From assembly GCF_947498635.1 (NCBI RefSeq), contig NZ_CANMKV010000035.1, forward strand, positions 1-45,245: a stretch of 45,245 nt of DNA, written 5' to 3'. Each line of letters begins with the position of its first letter. Position 1 is the first letter of the stretch. The position numbers and the translations under genes were made by a program. Below the pieces are notes generated by a model, which made no database searches, was not told the origin of the DNA, and saw nothing but the letters and a program-made list of their open reading frames with translations. This stretch comes from an uncultured Microbulbifer sp. Its GTDB lineage: Bacteria; Pseudomonadota; Gammaproteobacteria; Pseudomonadales; Cellvibrionaceae. Shown here in pieces: positions 1-9,624 of this stretch.

Positions 1-38
1 TGGAAGCTTACTAGCCTACAGCCAGCTGACCTCTCTCG

Positions 39-428
39 CTATTGCCAAGTGTGTCGGTTGTTATGGGAATCTAGGGTCTCATAACTCGGATACTCAGGGG
101 GCCTGTCTGCACAAACTTTTAATAGTTTTATCGCTTTCTTTTTACTATTGACTTTAAGGTAGGCCACTGCGAGAGAGAGTTGAGCATCTGGTAAACAGTA
201 CGGAGGATTAAGATCAATTGCTTTTGTTAGAACTTCAATAGATTGCTTCCAGTGACTCATGTCTTGAAGACACAGAGCGTAAGCCATGTGATATCGAGGC
301 TCATCTGATGACGCTGCTAATTTAGAATAGAGTTTTAGTGCTTCAGCAAGCTTTCCTGAACTTTTCAGCTCATAGGCTTTTCGGGATGTTTTATCACTCT
401 CCATTTCTTTAACGCTGTAATTAATCAT
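39..428 (-). CDS. Small TPR-repeat protein, third gene of the A2M-PBP1C operon
   Basis: The product has about 129 residues. Its helical repeats read KLAEALKLYSKLA, HWKQSIEVLTKAIDLNP and ALAYL/KKKAIKLLK-type, spaced like tetratricopeptide repeats, so it is probably a protein-protein interaction module. There is no signal peptide or membrane segment from the start chosen here. That start is the ATG at 428, which overlaps the last 8 bases of pbpC and implies translational coupling. The frame stays open upstream to 485, but those codons lie inside pbpC. The partner is unknown; overlap with pbpC suggests an accessory role for PBP1C or the macroglobulin. Family membership is a sequence reading, the role is inference. 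Confidence 0.7.
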   Translation of the reverse strand: MINYSVKEMESDKTSRKAYELKSSGKLAEALKLYSKLAASSDEPRYHMAYALCLQDMSHWKQSIEVLTKAIDLNPPYCLPDAQLSLAVAYLKVNSKKKAIKLLKVCADRPPEYPSYETLDSHNNRHTWQ

Positions 429-2787
429 CAGGCCCCACAAAAATCTCAATCCGATCCACATTTCCACTGGCATCCAGCACGGCAATCTGATGCTTTCCTG
501 TTTTCGGTAACAGTTCCAGATTTCGATTGCCTAGAGTTTCCCCCTTAGGTTCACCATTTAGGAACCAGTAGCGTTTTCCCTGTCCGCCAATAGCACTGAG
601 ATTCAAACGCGGTAGTGGGGCACTGGCACCGGCGGGGCGGTATTGATTGCCGTTGCCGGCGCCGACAATTTTTAGTGGAGCGCCATTGGTTGCAGCGGGA
701 TTGTCGCATTCGGGCGCGGTTGGAGGGATTTTTTGAGCGCGTGTTTGGCCCAGAGGTAGCCAGGCTTCCAGTTCTTTCGGCCACAGGGCGAGACTGTGCT
801 TTTTTGCACTGGCATCCATACAACTGGGTTTTACGCGCAAACCTTGTTGGTTGGCAAAGAAGCTATAAGTTTGTGCGGCGCGCAGCGGTTCGCCTTTTGT
901 CGGTAATGTTCTGGGGGCGCGACCTTGGATCAGCCAGGCATTGCGCTGTTGGTGGCAGTGTTCCGCCTGAGTGCGTGTTTTCTGGCCACCGAGCGGCCAG
1001 CAGATTACCTCCCGGGTTATTGACTCGGGTTTTGGCAGATGTTGCTGCTTGTTGCCTGGGAGTGCTGCGATGACCGCGTTCAATAATGGCGTGGCACTGA
1101 TAGAGCCGTAGTAGCCGGGTAGAGGGGTGCCATCCGGGCGGCCCACCCAGATACCCACGGCGTAGCTTGGTGTTACGCCGATGGCCCAGGCGTCGCGGTA
1201 GCCATAGCTGGTGCCGGTTTTCCAGGCGACATCTGCCTTGTTTTGCCGCACTAGGTTGCGCCAGCGACGAGAGCCGCTGCGGTTGGAGGCGAGCATCTCG
1301 AAAGTAATCCAAGCCGCTTCTGGGGACATCAGGTGCCTCTCACGTATGGGCTCTTCCGGTAGATAGCGTGGCGCGGCGGCCTGGCCACCGCGCGCCAGGG
1401 AGGCATAAATTCCGGTGAGTTGATCTAATCGAGCACCGACACCGCCCAAGACCATGGCCAGATTGGGTTTGCCGCCGCTGGGGAACTGTAGCGATAAGCC
1501 GGCATTCTCTAACGTTGCCGCGAGGCGGCCGGGGCCGTAGTGTTCCAATAATTGTACGGCTGGGACATTGAGGGATCTCTGCAAAGCGGCAGTGGCACTG
1601 ACCGGGCCAGAGAAACCGCGGTGGAAATTCTCGGGTCGGTAATCGCCGTAGAGACGCGGTGCGTCACTGAGTAGTGAGGCGCTGTGAATCAGGCTTTCAT
1701 CAATCGCCAGTCCGTACAAAAATGGCTTGAGGGTGGAGCCGGGGGAGCGCACGGCCCTGGCCATATCCACATAACCGTATCGGAGCCTGTCGCCGAAATG
1801 GGAGGCACCCACATAGGCGCGAACGGCTAAATCGGAATTTTCCATAACCACAACGGCAGCGGAAGTTTTTTGCGGATAGCTGCCCATATGATCGCGCAGA
1901 AAATCTTCCAGCCCGCGTTGAATATTGCCGTCGATGGTGGTGTGAATTACCTCTCTATCACCGTTTTTTTCTACTAGCCTGCGCGCAAGGTGGGGGGTGT
2001 TCTGTGGGAATGCCAAGCGTTCGGCGTAGACATTTTCGAGCTGCGCACGCTCTACTTCGTCTGTGCTCCAAACATCGTAGGCCTGCAACCTGGTCAGTAC
2101 CTTGTCCCGTGCTTTCTGAGCGCGATGTGGGTGTCGATCTGGACGCAGGCGACTTGGCGCCTGAGGCAATACTGCCAGAAGCGCTGCTTCGGCGTGGGTA
2201 AGGTCGGCGGCCGATTTGCGCAGGTAGAGACGGCTGGCGGCCTCCACGCCTTCTATATTGCCACCGTAGGGCGCCAGGTTCAGATAGAGCTCGAGAATTT
2301 CCCGCTTGCTGAAATGCCATTCCAGCTGCAGGGCACGCAACATTTGTTTGGTTTTACCGGTTAAAGTTCTGTGATGTGGATCTAGCAGGCGCGCTACCTG
2401 CATGGTCAGGGTAGAGCCACCGGAGACTACATGTCCATTGCGAAGGTATTGGCCGGCCGCCCGAACGAGAGCAAGGGGATTGATGCCGGGGTGCTGATAG
2501 AAGTGGCGATCCTCATAGGTGAGCAGCGCCTCGATAAATCGCGGCGATACTTTATCTTGGCTAATGGGGTAGCGCCATATTCCGCGATTATCGGCGAAGA
2601 AACGCAGCGGTTTCCCGTGGCGGTCGACCACTACCCGAGCGAAGCCTTGCTCTTTGGGTAGTGGTGGGGGAAACATAACATCCAGTATGAGCAGAGTGCC
2701 TAACAGGGCGAAAGGCGTGAGCAACAGCACACGAAATTTGCGGCTGCTGCTTTTCCAGATGCCTGTGAACAAGGCTGGCAGTTTCAC
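421..2787 (-). CDS. pbpC: Penicillin-binding protein 1C (bifunctional transglycosylase/transpeptidase)
   Basis: This inner-membrane protein of 788 residues should polymerise and crosslink peptidoglycan. A membrane anchor lies at about 18-38. The GT51 transglycosylase domain follows, with catalytic Glu92 in YEDRHFYQHPG and GGSTLTMQ at 123-130. The transpeptidase domain has SxxK at 351-354 (GSTLKP), SxN at 405-407 (SLN) and KTG at 523-525. The C-terminal 90 residues (PRLNLSAIGG onward) fit the BiPBP_C domain typical of PBP1C. The ATG overlaps the end of the macroglobulin gene by 4 bases. A pbpC gene paired with a bacterial alpha-2-macroglobulin is a well known arrangement, read as repair of the wall after attack while the macroglobulin traps the invading protease. 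All catalytic motifs are present. Confidence 0.96.
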   Translation of the reverse strand: MKLPALFTGIWKSSSRKFRVLLLTPFALLGTLLILDVMFPPPLPKEQGFARVVVDRHGKPLRFFADNRGIWRYPISQDKVSPRFIEALLTYEDRHFYQHPGINPLALVRAAGQYLRNGHVVSGGSTLTMQVARLLDPHHRTLTGKTKQMLRALQLEWHFSKREILELYLNLAPYGGNIEGVEAASRLYLRKSAADLTHAEAALLAVLPQAPSRLRPDRHPHRAQKARDKVLTRLQAYDVWSTDEVERAQLENVYAERLAFPQNTPHLARRLVEKNGDREVIHTTIDGNIQRGLEDFLRDHMGSYPQKTSAAVVVMENSDLAVRAYVGASHFGDRLRYGYVDMARAVRSPGSTLKPFLYGLAIDESLIHSASLLSDAPRLYGDYRPENFHRGFSGPVSATAALQRSLNVPAVQLLEHYGPGRLAATLENAGLSLQFPSGGKPNLAMVLGGVGARLDQLTGIYASLARGGQAAAPRYLPEEPIRERHLMSPEAAWITFEMLASNRSGSRRWRNLVRQNKADVAWKTGTSYGYRDAWAIGVTPSYAVGIWVGRPDGTPLPGYYGSISATPLLNAVIAALPGNKQQHLPKPESITREVICWPLGGQKTRTQAEHCHQQRNAWLIQGRAPRTLPTKGEPLRAAQTYSFFANQQGLRVKPSCMDASAKKHSLALWPKELEAWLPLGQTRAQKIPPTAPECDNPAATNGAPLKIVGAGNGNQYRPAGASAPLPRLNLSAIGGQGKRYWFLNGEPKGETLGNRNLELLPKTGKHQIAVLDASGNVDRIEIFVGPDD

Positions 2788-5700
2788 TGTTTGCCGACAA
2801 CCCGCATTTGCGCCAGCGGGTTTTTACCGATAGCGAAGCGCTCCGGTTTGTACATATCTTCCACATAGGGCGGCGGCACCTGATAGCTGCCGGGTGTTAC
2901 CGCGCGGGCAATATAGAAAAGGTTGGTGGGTTTCCACTTGGACTGGTCCAGTGCAGCGACAAAGCGGTCATCCCGAAACTCCATATGCTGTACATTGTCC
3001 TGGTCGTCCAGCCATTGGGCGATACTCTTACCGTCGAACTCAAGCTCATCCACTTTGATGCTGTCGGCGAGGTTCTGATTCTCCAGTTCGAATCCCGCAG
3101 GTAACAGGTCCACGGCGAGTAGGTCTGGCAGACGTTGGTTCGCACTGATTTCCAGGCGCACCAAATAGAGCTCACCTTCGCGAACCTCGGCGGGCACCAC
3201 GCTTGAGCCATCCAGGTTGTGGTAGCTGCGCCTGATTGTGACCCCCTTGTCTGTCACCTCAGAGGGGGCTTGTTTGCTATAGCCATTAGTGGTGATGGCG
3301 GCGAAGAGTTTTTCTGTTTGTCCGGTCACTTCGATAGCTTCTGCGGCTTCACGACCATGGAAGAGGGCGTTGTACGGGTTGCTGTAGCTCAATTCACGCA
3401 AGCCATCCAGAGTATTCAGCGAGGCTGACCAGTGCTCGCCGCTATTGAGCTGTAACTGAACACCCGCCATAAATACACTGTTGCGCTCCTGGGTACTTAG
3501 GTACTGGCGCTCGCGCAGCAGATCCATCATTTCAAACAGCAGTCCCTCGGCCTTATCGGTAGCCAGATTGTGTTCCAGCAGCAGGGAAATCATCTGCGCT
3601 GTGTCGCGCAGGTTGGAGCCATAATCGCCGTAATAACTGCGGCGCTTGCGCTCAATGGCGAGGCCTTTCTGCAGTGCCTCCTCGGCCAAAGTGGAATCGC
3701 CCATGTTGTGCAGTGCAATGGCCAAGTGCAGTTGCGGCAGGGGAGATTGGGTCAGGTCGGAGCCGTTTTCATACAGGCTACGCAATTGGCCGAGTGAGAT
3801 TTTTTGTACGCGGGACAGTACATAGGCGGCATAGGAACGCGCGGCGTAAGCGTAAAAATTGGGCGCACTGCTGTAGCGTTGCTGATAGAAATTGCCGCGC
3901 TCGCGGGCATATTCTTGCAGGCGCTTTAGAGTGGATTCCAGGCGTGTAGTATCGAACACAGTACCCTGGTCCCGCGCGCGCAGTAGCAGGTCAGCCACAT
4001 AAACAGTGAGCCACTGGTTCTCGGGGGATTCCGGACTCCACAGACCGAAACTGCCGTTGCTTTTTTGCATACTGAAGATGCGTTCAATACCAGCGTTGAT
4101 GCGATCGGCACGTTCGTTTTCATCGAGCGGCTCGATACCCAGTTGTTGTTGTCGCTGTGGCGTGGCCATTACCAGAGGGTAAACACGGCTGGAGGTTTGC
4201 TCAAGGCAGCCGTAGGGGTACTGTAGTAAATTGGCCAGATGATCCTGCAACTGCAGTTGTGGGAGGCTGTCCAGGGATACCAGGGTCTGTACTGTATCCG
4301 GCATCAGTGAATCGAAGACGCTGGTTTCGGGGCTGAAATTCTCGCCCCGGGCCAGCATGCGCCGCTGTGTGCGGGTGGTTGCCGGCCAGGCTGGACGTAC
4401 GCCCAAGCGCCACTGGCGTTCGATGGTGATATCCTGGCCGTCTTCATCTACCGCACCACGGACAACCAGCTGGAATTCCGCATCGCCAGTGGCGTCTTTC
4501 GCGGTGATAGGGAAGCGTAAGGTTTTGCGCTCGCCATCGGCCAGCTCTAATAACCGTTCACCCATTTCCATTTCCATTTCCACCGCGCCGACAGATTGCA
4601 TTTTCACGATGAGCTGCTGGGGGCGGCCACTCAAGTTGTTCAAATCCAGTGCCAGTGTGCTGCTATCGGTGGGAGCCATAAAGCGGGGCAGGGCTGCCTG
4701 GGTTACCAGCGGAGAGGCGACTGTCATTTCTGCATCAGCGCTCCCGAAACCGTCTTTACTGAAAGACAAGGCCATCAGGCGCAGACTGCCATTGAATTCC
4801 GGCAGCTGAAGAGCAACTTTTGCTTTGCCTTGCGCATCGAATTCTACCGGACCGGAAAACAGTGAGACGATCTGTACATCGGAATTGGGCTCGTCACCGC
4901 CACGGGCCAGTTCTGCATCGCCGCCAAAGCGCTGCTCTAACAGTTTGCCGCTGCTGGATTCGATAATGCGGTGGTAGATATCGCGCACATCCACGCCGTA
5001 GCGGCGCTGGCCGAAAAAGGCCTCGAAGGGATCCGGCGTTTCGAAGCGAATGATATTGAGCACGCCCACATCTACTGCGGCCAAAGTGGTCCAGGCGGTG
5101 CCGCCGTTCGCGCCGATGGAATCTTTATCCGCACTTACGGTTATCTGAACCTCGGAGCCGGGCAGGGCGCGCGCGGGTGCTTCCATGCTCAGCGGCAAGC
5201 GCCGAGGCTGCCTATCCAGTGGTAAGTGGGTGAGTCCGAAGGCACGGTTGGGAGCGATACGCGCGTTCTTGTCGGCGGGTCGTAGTGCGGTTACGGAAAT
5301 ATAGGTATCGTGACTGTCCCAGTCTGCTGAAATGGGGATTTCAATTTTGGTGCCCGATTTATCTACTGATACACGTTTGGACCAGAGCAGTTGATCGCTT
5401 TCTACCAACACTAACGCTTCACCGTCTGCCGGCGGCACTACCGTGAGTTGCGCCAGATCACCGGATGTGTAACTGGGTTTATCCAGAGATAGCGCCACAG
5501 TATCAGGTCGAGCCGCCTGGCCCTTAGCTACCTGATCCTTGCGCCACCAGTAATACCAGTTGCGCCCGGCGTGAAAGCGCAGACTGCTGGTGGCTCCGGT
5601 TTTAGTATCGGTAACCTCAAGGCGGTAGTGGCCTGATTCCACGGGCACCGTAAGTTTCAGGGGAGTCTCTTCATTAAATTGCAGTTGGCGGCTGAAAGAT

Positions 5701-7913
5701 TCGAACTCGGCCGTGGAATATTCGTAGTGCCAACCTTGATTTGCTGAGTATTCCCAAAAATACTGGCGATCCTCGGAGATCAATACCGCGTTTAGATTAC
5801 GCCCGCTCACCAGCTTACCCTGCGCATCGGCAACGATAATATCGAATTCCGGTTTACTGTTGGCTGCGGGGTTTTCTTCGCCGAAATTTGGGCGTATGCC
5901 GACCACCGGATGCTCGGGCCATATCAGTACCGGGTGCTGGCGGGTTACAGGGCGGCCTCCGGACTCAAACAGACTGGAGAGTAGGTTGATCTTCAGCGGG
6001 TTTTTCGCGTGCTTCCAGCGTGAAAGTAGCGGTAAATTCCCCAGCCCCTCGTCATCCAGCACGATGGTGGGGGCATTAAACTGGCGTACTGGCAATGACT
6101 CTTTAGTATCCCCAAACAAATAACCTTTCCAGTGCGGGAAGGGTTCGCGGTAATGACGGACCTGCACCAGGGTTTCCAGGCGGTTGTTCACGGCCGGAGC
6201 ACCGTACAGGTAGCTGCCTTCGACTTCCAATGTCAGGGGCTTATCGTGCCCCCTTACCAGGCTGTGCGCTTCACCCTCCTGTAATACCAGCTTCATCCGT
6301 TCGGGTAGAAACTCCTCCACCTTGAACGGGTAATTCACTTTACGCCCATCGGCCAGCTCTACGTCCAGACGCCAGTCACCGGTCGGTGCATTTTGCGGCA
6401 GGGGAATGAGCTTCTCGTAATACCCCGGCGCGCTGGCGTGCCAGGTAAAAGTGCGCGCACTGGTGTTATCGGGCTTGATCAAGTCCGCTTTGATCGGTAG
6501 GTCTTTTAAATAGCGCCCGTCGTAATTGCGTAGCAGGCCGCTAACTTGTATGGATTCTGTGGGACGGTACAAGTCCCGGGGACCGTACATAAAGAACTCC
6601 ATCGGCCTGGAAGGGCGTTGGCCCAGTTTAAAGTCCGACAGGTCCAGCGCTGGTTCACGCAGATCCAGCATGGAGAAATGGCCGGTATTCGGGTCGCGTG
6701 CAACAAAAAAGCGATGGACGCCTTCCTGTTGCTGTGCGAGCACAAAGCGGACATGTCCATCCTCTGAGGTCGTATGTTGCTTAATCAGCTTCCCTTTATT
6801 ATCCAGCAGCGCCACCTCAATACCTTCCAACGCCCCCCCCTCGTCCAGGGACGAAACATAGAGGTCAACGCTGTCCGGGTAGTGGCGCGCGTGTAGGCCT
6901 AGGTTGGTTATCGAGAAGTGAGTGACATCGTAAAGGTCGGTGTTGTACACACCAGCCGGCTGCATCACGGCCACATAGATGCCGGGCTGTTTGAGAGGCG
7001 CAATATGGCCGATAGAAAGGTCAAAATCCTGCTGAACATACTTCTCTTTAGTGAGATCAAAGTGCGCGCTATAAACCAAATCAGCCACTCCATTGAGCGC
7101 CTGTAACTGGTAGTAGTACTTTAGGGACTGATTTTTGATCAAGCTGAAGAAGTCGGAATAGTGCTCAGGTTTGACCCGGTGAAAATGGATCTGTACAGCT
7201 TCAATGCTGACTGCAGTCACGGGTAAGCCGGGAGTTACTGTGACAGGAAATATACTGCCGTTACTGGAAAAGCTGATGCTCGGTTCAATGCGACGGGTGC
7301 GAATTAGCTCTTGCTGCAGCTCCTGAAGCTCAAGTCCGTCCTCGCTGGGCAGACCGGCACGTATCGAGACTTTGTAGCGTGTATTTGGCTCGATATTGGG
7401 GAAGTACAGGATCTTCTGGTTATCTGACAATACCCAGCCACCATCGACATCCTTGCCATCTTCGCGGGAGAGGGTCAGGTAGGAGCCAAAATGGGCATTA
7501 CCAAGCAACGGCTCGGAAAAGATAACGGCAATGGCCCGTGTATCCTTGAGCATCCGCTCTGCGATGTGGAGAACCTTGAGAGGGCGATCTGTTGATCCCT
7601 GGGTAACAGGCTTGCTTTTGTTTTCGGTCATTGCAGCTGGTGCAAGCGCCTCTTCCGATTCATACGCTGGCTCGCTTGTATGGCTTACAGAAGCGACCCT
7701 TGATGTAGCGGTTTTGATCTTATCTCTATCTGTTGGGGAAACTTCCTCTGCTTTCTTTTCATCGTTGCTTCGAGGGCCGGTCTTCGCTGTCTCAGTAGCA
7801 TTGCTTGTAAGGCCATCAGTACCCGCCATTTCCGACTTCTCTGGTACGCAGGCTGCAATGAAAAGACAGAGAAGAATGACCGCAATCCAGCGCGGCAAGC
7901 GGTGAGGGGGCAT
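2784..7913 (-). CDS. yfhM: Bacterial alpha-2-macroglobulin, lipoprotein protease trap
   Basis: This very large protein of 1709 residues has a lipoprotein signal: a hydrophobic stretch at 9-21 ends in IAAC, with Cys22 as the lipidation site. Val at +2 means no Asp-type inner-membrane retention signal is visible. The body matches the bacterial MG-domain macroglobulin family. The thioester motif YGCLEQ is intact with Cys1236, so the protein should bind attacking proteases covalently after bait-region cleavage, as thioester-bearing family members do. It is anchored in the periplasm and is first in an operon with pbpC (4-base overlap) and the TPR gene. Residues 28-110 are a low-complexity, Ser/Thr/Glu/Lys-rich linker. 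Length is close to that of other bacterial homologues (about 1650 residues). Confidence 0.95.
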   Translation of the reverse strand: MPPHRLPRWIAVILLCLFIAACVPEKSEMAGTDGLTSNATETAKTGPRSNDEKKAEEVSPTDRDKIKTATSRVASVSHTSEPAYESEEALAPAAMTENKSKPVTQGSTDRPLKVLHIAERMLKDTRAIAVIFSEPLLGNAHFGSYLTLSREDGKDVDGGWVLSDNQKILYFPNIEPNTRYKVSIRAGLPSEDGLELQELQQELIRTRRIEPSISFSSNGSIFPVTVTPGLPVTAVSIEAVQIHFHRVKPEHYSDFFSLIKNQSLKYYYQLQALNGVADLVYSAHFDLTKEKYVQQDFDLSIGHIAPLKQPGIYVAVMQPAGVYNTDLYDVTHFSITNLGLHARHYPDSVDLYVSSLDEGGALEGIEVALLDNKGKLIKQHTTSEDGHVRFVLAQQQEGVHRFFVARDPNTGHFSMLDLREPALDLSDFKLGQRPSRPMEFFMYGPRDLYRPTESIQVSGLLRNYDGRYLKDLPIKADLIKPDNTSARTFTWHASAPGYYEKLIPLPQNAPTGDWRLDVELADGRKVNYPFKVEEFLPERMKLVLQEGEAHSLVRGHDKPLTLEVEGSYLYGAPAVNNRLETLVQVRHYREPFPHWKGYLFGDTKESLPVRQFNAPTIVLDDEGLGNLPLLSRWKHAKNPLKINLLSSLFESGGRPVTRQHPVLIWPEHPVVGIRPNFGEENPAANSKPEFDIIVADAQGKLVSGRNLNAVLISEDRQYFWEYSANQGWHYEYSTAEFESFSRQLQFNEETPLKLTVPVESGHYRLEVTDTKTGATSSLRFHAGRNWYYWWRKDQVAKGQAARPDTVALSLDKPSYTSGDLAQLTVVPPADGEALVLVESDQLLWSKRVSVDKSGTKIEIPISADWDSHDTYISVTALRPADKNARIAPNRAFGLTHLPLDRQPRRLPLSMEAPARALPGSEVQITVSADKDSIGANGGTAWTTLAAVDVGVLNIIRFETPDPFEAFFGQRRYGVDVRDIYHRIIESSSGKLLEQRFGGDAELARGGDEPNSDVQIVSLFSGPVEFDAQGKAKVALQLPEFNGSLRLMALSFSKDGFGSADAEMTVASPLVTQAALPRFMAPTDSSTLALDLNNLSGRPQQLIVKMQSVGAVEMEMEMGERLLELADGERKTLRFPITAKDATGDAEFQLVVRGAVDEDGQDITIERQWRLGVRPAWPATTRTQRRMLARGENFSPETSVFDSLMPDTVQTLVSLDSLPQLQLQDHLANLLQYPYGCLEQTSSRVYPLVMATPQRQQQLGIEPLDENERADRINAGIERIFSMQKSNGSFGLWSPESPENQWLTVYVADLLLRARDQGTVFDTTRLESTLKRLQEYARERGNFYQQRYSSAPNFYAYAARSYAAYVLSRVQKISLGQLRSLYENGSDLTQSPLPQLHLAIALHNMGDSTLAEEALQKGLAIERKRRSYYGDYGSNLRDTAQMISLLLEHNLATDKAEGLLFEMMDLLRERQYLSTQERNSVFMAGVQLQLNSGEHWSASLNTLDGLRELSYSNPYNALFHGREAAEAIEVTGQTEKLFAAITTNGYSKQAPSEVTDKGVTIRRSYHNLDGSSVVPAEVREGELYLVRLEISANQRLPDLLAVDLLPAGFELENQNLADSIKVDELEFDGKSIAQWLDDQDNVQHMEFRDDRFVAALDQSKWKPTNLFYIARAVTPGSYQVPPPYVEDMYKPERFAIGKNPLAQMRVVGKQ

Positions 7914-8250
7914 GGATATTTCCTTATTGATCGTTTGAAGCGGCGGATAATTTAGACGGTCTTGAGAGTTGTCTCAAGCTTTCATATTACGCCAAGTGTT
8001 TAGAGTCTGGCACTAGGGGTATCTACTTCAATTAAGGATATAAATAGGGTTAACAATTAAAATTTAGGAACTTGTCGACCACAACCTTGTTATCCGCGGC
8101 TAGTGTATCGGTGATGATAAGTTCGAGAATTTTGACAGGGAAAAGCCCATAGTCTTCGACTTCACTCCAGCTGGTTACATCTCAATCTTATTGTAGGTGA
8201 GCTCTCGAAGTGGATATTATTCAGGGCTTTACGGTCCGCATCGCCCCAGT
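7914..8250. other. Intergenic region upstream of the macroglobulin operon
   Basis: These 337 bases separate the macroglobulin start from the end of the next minus-strand gene. They should hold the promoter of the yfhM-pbpC operon, close to 7914. I find no open frame of note, no strong hairpin and no clear operator, so nothing more can be named. Confidence 0.4.
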
Positions 8251-8709
8251 TTATTTCTTGCTTACATGCCTTTTGGTATCATGGTACTGCCAAAGAACGT
8301 TAATAATCTTCCACTCGTTTTTATCATTTTTATATAAGTGCGCATAGTCAATCCACTCATCTACAGATAATTTTACGGATGCAGCTCGGTTATCAATATC
8401 AAGTATATCTATATCTATTTTGGGGGAGGGTGGAAACTTGTCGTCATCCTTATTGTAGTTTTCGGCGATCCAAATCATAGTTTCATAGTCTGTCTCCATT
8501 ATGAACTCCGAACCATCCTTAGCTTTCCAAAAGGTCCTTTTGGCTAATTTTTTATCTAAACCCCTACGCATTAAATTGGGCTTAACTTGGTGTTGGGACT
8601 CGATATAGTCGAGCATAGCCCTTTCTATGCTTTTCTTATCATCAGGCGAATGGGCGTTTACAGCGCAAGCTAGTAGGGTAGAAAAAATGTACAGTGCTAT
8701 TCGATACAT
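8251..8709 (-). CDS. Secreted NTF2-like (putative lumazine-binding type) protein
   Basis: The product has 152 residues with a cleavable signal peptide at about 1-19 (ending CAVNAHS). The rest has the pattern of small NTF2-fold proteins annotated as putative lumazine-binding: an N-terminal helix (IERAMLDYIES), a run on extended strands (IDIDILDIDNRAASVKLSV) and a C-terminal strand ending EWKIINVLWQY. No catalytic residues are evident and the ligand is unknown. The gene stands alone on the minus strand with no close partner. Its stop is at 8251 and its ATG is followed by an AT-rich upstream region. The fold assignment is by pattern, with moderate certainty. Confidence 0.65.
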   Translation of the reverse strand: MYRIALYIFSTLLACAVNAHSPDDKKSIERAMLDYIESQHQVKPNLMRRGLDKKLAKRTFWKAKDGSEFIMETDYETMIWIAENYNKDDDKFPPSPKIDIDILDIDNRAASVKLSVDEWIDYAHLYKNDKNEWKIINVLWQYHDTKRHVSKK

Positions 8710-9036
8710 AAATACTTCCTTGGATGATTTATTTTACAAAGGCCTAACCTTTGCCCTTATTTTTTCGGTCCGCCTTAATTCAGCTTCGCAGGTACAGTGC
8801 TGACCCTCAATGGATTCGGCTGTCGGCCATGCTTGTAGATGGCAAGGCCCTTTTGGAATTTCTAGTCGTTGCTATGGAATGAGGGCATCCATTCGAGAAG
8901 GAAATTTCTTTCGACGAGTTATACGGCACTTTAATTTATACTCTGCTTTGGCAAAGATGACTTGGTGCACGATTCATCGTAGTCTTGACAGATGGCTGAA
9001 TACTACCAAGTTGGCTCGGAGTTACTCAGAGATTCC
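8710..9036. other. Intergenic region, no convincing gene
   Basis: These 327 bases contain the promoter side of the NTF2-like gene and the 3' flank of ybjQ. A plus-strand frame at 8810-9154 runs through here and over ybjQ, but it has a Trp/Arg-rich, unfamily-like composition and is most likely spurious. I see no RNA gene or strong terminator. Confidence 0.4.
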
Positions 9037-9363
9037 CTATATTCGTAATTTCTTTAATTTAACCGCCGTCCCAAAAGCCATAATCTCACAAGACCCTTCC
9101 ATAATAGCGCTTGTAGTGAAGCGAACACCTACCACGGCATCTGCACCGGCCTGATGGGCATTATCACCAAGTCGTTGTAGGGCAGTATTCCTGGCATCGG
9201 TCAGCATTTCGGTATAGCCACGTATCTCTCCACCAACAATACTTTTTAAGCCCGCCATAACATCGCGACCGATGTGCTTGGATTGCACAACATTGCCTGT
9301 AACAACCTCTAGAATCTCCAGGATTTCGTTTCCTGGTATAGTTTCGGTGGTTGAGTAGATCAT
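9037..9363 (-). CDS. YbjQ/UPF0145 family protein
   Basis: The product has 108 residues, the normal size of the YbjQ (UPF0145) family. It shows the family landmarks: an N-terminal strand ending in GNEILEILEVVTGNVV, the segment IGRDVMAGLKSIVGGEIRGYTEML, the helix ARNTALQRLGDNAHQAGADAVVGVRF in parts, and a C-terminal AFGTAVKL. These are small cytoplasmic proteins forming pentameric rings. They are often labelled heavy-metal-binding on structural grounds, but no function is established. The gene is single, with the ATG at 9363, and lies downstream of the cyclase on the same strand but 260 bases away, with a hairpin between them. Confidence 0.9.
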   Translation of the reverse strand: MIYSTTETIPGNEILEILEVVTGNVVQSKHIGRDVMAGLKSIVGGEIRGYTEMLTDARNTALQRLGDNAHQAGADAVVGVRFTTSAIMEGSCEIMAFGTAVKLKKLRI

Positions 9364-9570
9364 GTGGATTCCTTCGCTAGGGTACGTACATATAGTTAAT
9401 TGAACATTATTATCCTCCGTGTGATTTCATAAGTAAACTGAGTTGCTTCAAGGTATTTTTCCTGGAAATTGATAGGAAAAATGCACATTTTATGAAGTCA
9501 TGTTGGAGGAGGCTTCAGGCTTCTTACTGGAAAGTCACGTTACCTTATATACTTCAGTGCGGAGATTGGC

Positions 9571-9600
9571 GGCCACTTTTTAAAGGTAAATAAAGTGGCC
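9571..9600. terminator. Hairpin downstream of the cyclase gene, possible terminator
   Basis: A perfect 9-bp stem (GGCCACTTT / AAAGTGGCC) with a 12-base A/T-rich loop lies 25 bases beyond the cyclase stop codon. It has no clear run of T on either side, so intrinsic termination is uncertain. It could instead be an RNA stability structure. Confidence 0.4.
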
Positions 9601-9624
9601 GTGTTGTTTAAAAGCCATTGCCGG

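Noticed and set aside
8810..9154. A 114-codon plus-strand ORF antisense to ybjQ.
   Set aside because: It overlaps a well-supported gene, has no family resemblance and has the Arg/Trp/Ser-rich look of an antisense shadow.
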